Positions 46,066 through 47,513 of a stretch of DNA of 47,513 nucleotides are shown in pieces. Source of the DNA: Chlorobiales bacterium (GTDB lineage: Bacteria; Bacteroidota; Chlorobiia; Chlorobiales; Chlorobiaceae). Position 1 is the first letter of the stretch. Each line of letters starts with the position of its first letter. The position numbers and the translations under genes are program-made. The stretch spans positions 1 through 47,513 of the forward strand of contig JAPLFE010000111.1 of assembly GCA_026390855.1 (NCBI GenBank). The letters run 5' to 3'. The notes under the pieces are model-generated. The model searched no databases, was not told where the DNA came from, and worked only from the letters and a program-made list of their open reading frames with translations.

Positions 46066-47040
46066 TTACCATGGGATTGGGGGAGAAAAGCTACCGAATT
46101 TAGTGTCCTGAAGCGATGTAATTATTTGTTTGATGATCGAAACTGCTGCCGAACGTTTATTTCCGGCATCACCAAATGGAAAGAGAAAGTTTTTTGTGTA
46201 TCGAGCAAGATACCAGAGCAATTCAACTCCGGCACTGGAAAATAGCCCGATAACACCCTTGTTTTTCCTGTAATAAAGCCATTCACTGCGCATCCTGAAG
46301 ATAAGCACTTGAGCAGCTTTATTGTCAAAAGATTTATCTTTTCTTGTTTTACTGCTGGCGCCACCGATATGTGTGACTGCTGCATCAGGGATGAAAAAGA
46401 TTTTCCAGCCTGCCATTTTTGCCCTCATGCAGAGATCTGTCTCTTCGTAATAGATATAAAACCGTTCATCAAAAACACCGATCTGGTCAAGCATCTTTTT
46501 GCGAACAATGGTGAAGGTCCCTGGCACCCAGTCCACTTCCATAGGTTTGTCATGAGCAAAACCGCCGAATTCATGATAGTTCAAAATTGGAGACTGCGGA
46601 AATTTTCCACGTAATCCCGACAGGGTAAGGAGTTTTGAAAGAGCTGAAGGAAAGCGTCTGGCTGAGGGCTCAAGCTGGCCTGCCGGTGAAATGATTTTTC
46701 CTCCACACAGTCCGCAGTCAGGTGTCTTGTCCATGAATGTTACGCAGTTCTGAATGGATAACGGCCTGATATAGGCATCAGGATTGAGGAGGATAATATA
46801 ATTTCCTTTGGCAAGAGGAAATGCCTGGTTGTTTGCTGCGGCAAATCCGAAATTCTGACTGTTTGCTGTCAGCAGTACGGAAGGGAAGTCGTTTTTTACC
46901 ATATCAGCAGAACCGTCATGGGAATCGTTGTCAATGACAAACACCTCCATATCAATTCCTTTACTGTGTTCAAATAGTGCCTGAAGACAGTTTCGAAGAA
47001 TGTCTCGTGTGTTGTAGCTTACAATAACAACAGATATCAT
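46066..47040 (-). CDS. GT2-family glycosyltransferase (rhamnosyltransferase-like)
   Basis: The 324-residue GT-A enzyme begins ISVVIVSYNTRDILRNCLQA and has IDNDSHDGSADMV, FGFAAANNQAFPLAKG, ILLNPDAYI (DxD-type site), DWVPGTFTIVRKKML and FDERFYIYYEETDLCMRAK. This is the pattern of WbbL-type rhamnosyltransferases, which often add the second sugar to a lipid-linked primer. The ATG at 47040 is chosen since the fold starts right there. A longer TTG start at 47085 adds 15 residues without family support. Confidence 0.92.
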   Translation of the reverse strand: MISVVIVSYNTRDILRNCLQALFEHSKGIDMEVFVIDNDSHDGSADMVKNDFPSVLLTANSQNFGFAAANNQAFPLAKGNYIILLNPDAYIRPLSIQNCVTFMDKTPDCGLCGGKIISPAGQLEPSARRFPSALSKLLTLSGLRGKFPQSPILNYHEFGGFAHDKPMEVDWVPGTFTIVRKKMLDQIGVFDERFYIYYEETDLCMRAKMAGWKIFFIPDAAVTHIGGASSKTRKDKSFDNKAAQVLIFRMRSEWLYYRKNKGVIGLFSSAGVELLWYLARYTKNFLFPFGDAGNKRSAAVSIIKQIITSLQDTKFGSFSPPIPW

Positions 47041-47072
47041 AGGGGGCCCTGTTAATTCTGTTAAAAATAGTG

Positions 47073-47498
47073 TTACTCTGTACAATCAGCCTGTTTTGTC
47101 ATGGAAATCCGGTTTGTACCATTTTCCCTCGTATAGGATATGCTATCCATGAGTTGACGAATCAGCAGAAGACCAAATCCTTTTTCAGGATAACTGGTAA
47201 TATCCACTGGCGGGGGATCAGGGTTGAACGGAGGGTTGGTATCGCAGATGCTCACTGTCAGTTTATTGGTTTCCGATGAAAAAGTCATGGTGATCATGTT
47301 CTCCTGTGTCGACTCATCCGCATAAAAAACAGAGTTGGAGAAAGCCTCAGTGACGGAAAGCTCAAACGCATGAGAGAAATCGGTATCAATTTGATTGGCA
47401 TTGATGGACTCGACAAATATCTCAGCCACTTGCAACGCGGTGAGAGACGCAATCCTTAAGTAGCAGATCTCTGCTGGTAGCGTGATCATGGCGATCAT
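47073..47498 (-). CDS. RsbW/SpoIIAB-type anti-sigma kinase (HATPase_c_2)
   Basis: The 141-residue single-domain GHKL ATPase has an N-box ELSVTEAFSNSVFYA, a G1 region DTNPPFNP and a G2 region GFGLLLIRQLMDSI. These are features of serine kinases that bind a sigma factor or phosphorylate a STAS-domain anti-anti-sigma partner. It lies 32 bp upstream of the first GT2 gene on the same strand, which suggests partner-switching control of the glycan locus. A partner gene, if any, would lie beyond the window edge. Either ATG, at 47498 or 47489, could be the start. Confidence 0.82.
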   Translation of the reverse strand: MIAMITLPAEICYLRIASLTALQVAEIFVESINANQIDTDFSHAFELSVTEAFSNSVFYADESTQENMITMTFSSETNKLTVSICDTNPPFNPDPPPVDITSYPEKGFGLLLIRQLMDSISYTRENGTNRISMTKQADCTE

Positions 47499-47513
47499 GA
47501 GCGGGATTGTTTT

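Noticed and set aside
45516-47085. Shared ACTCTGTACA before wza and before the GT2 gene
   Set aside because: Only ten bases match and the second copy lies in the tail of the RsbW-like gene, so it is probably coincidence and not a repeated regulatory site.
1-47513. CRISPR array, tRNA or rRNA genes
   Set aside because: No regular direct repeats with spacers, no cloverleaf with a TTCGANTC-type arm and no rRNA sequence were found by reading the intergenic regions.

Overview
The window looks like a chromosomal stretch of a green sulfur bacterium (Chlorobiales, Chlorobium/Pelodictyon type). This is an inference. It rests on the pairing of a class I fumarase with a biotin-carrying pyruvate carboxylase B-type subunit, which fits a reductive TCA lifestyle, on the general look of the housekeeping proteins, and on a moderate GC content with AT-rich islands. 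No taxon marker such as rRNA is present, and I see no tRNA, rRNA or CRISPR array.

Region by region. (1) 1-1130 is a scar zone. It holds the end of an IS21-like element, a gene tail cut by it, a pair of 12-bp inverted repeats, and a decayed higBA toxin-antitoxin locus (relic toxin, truncated antitoxin) ending in a perfect 15-bp-stem palindrome. (2) 1217-5311, minus strand, is an operon of prfC, a membrane histidine kinase and an NtrC-type sigma-54 activator. (3) 5665-17049 is mostly plus-strand housekeeping: ppa, a KdsC-like phosphatase, a NeuB-like synthase, htpG, a ferritin-like/VIT1 iron transporter, usp, fumarase and pycB, with one minus-strand APH/P-loop fusion kinase. (4) 17137-26935 holds a zinc-ribbon LRR protein, dnaE interrupted by an in-frame TGA, two nearly identical thioredoxins, trxB, a Nudix hydrolase, trmH and a metallophosphoesterase. 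(5) 26959-30618 is a markedly AT-rich island with a YdjM-like membrane protein, about 800 bp without a convincing gene, and GT4 and GT61 glycosyltransferases. (6) 30803-47498, all minus strand, is a long exopolysaccharide/surface-glycan locus. Read 5' to 3' it runs: RsbW-like kinase, GT2, CysE-like acetyltransferase, Wza, PglK-like ABC exporter, CgeB-like GT, GT4, Wzc-like protein, CysE-like acetyltransferase, Wzy-like polymerase, VanZ-like protein, GT2, GT4, membrane GT2, GT25.

How the genes work together. The thioredoxins and TrxB form a complete disulfide-reduction pair. Fumarase and PycB sit side by side at the fumarate/malate/oxaloacetate/pyruvate node. The glycan locus has the outer-membrane exporter (Wza), the copolymerase (Wzc-like), a polymerase (Wzy), decorating acetyltransferases and many glycosyltransferases, but no visible Wzx; a PglK-type ABC protein could do the flipping.

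The observations most worth checking are the TGA codon exactly at a conserved glycine of the DNA polymerase III alpha OB domain, and the Wzc-like protein whose ATPase motifs are degenerate, which suggests a dead BY-kinase acting only as a structural copolymerase.
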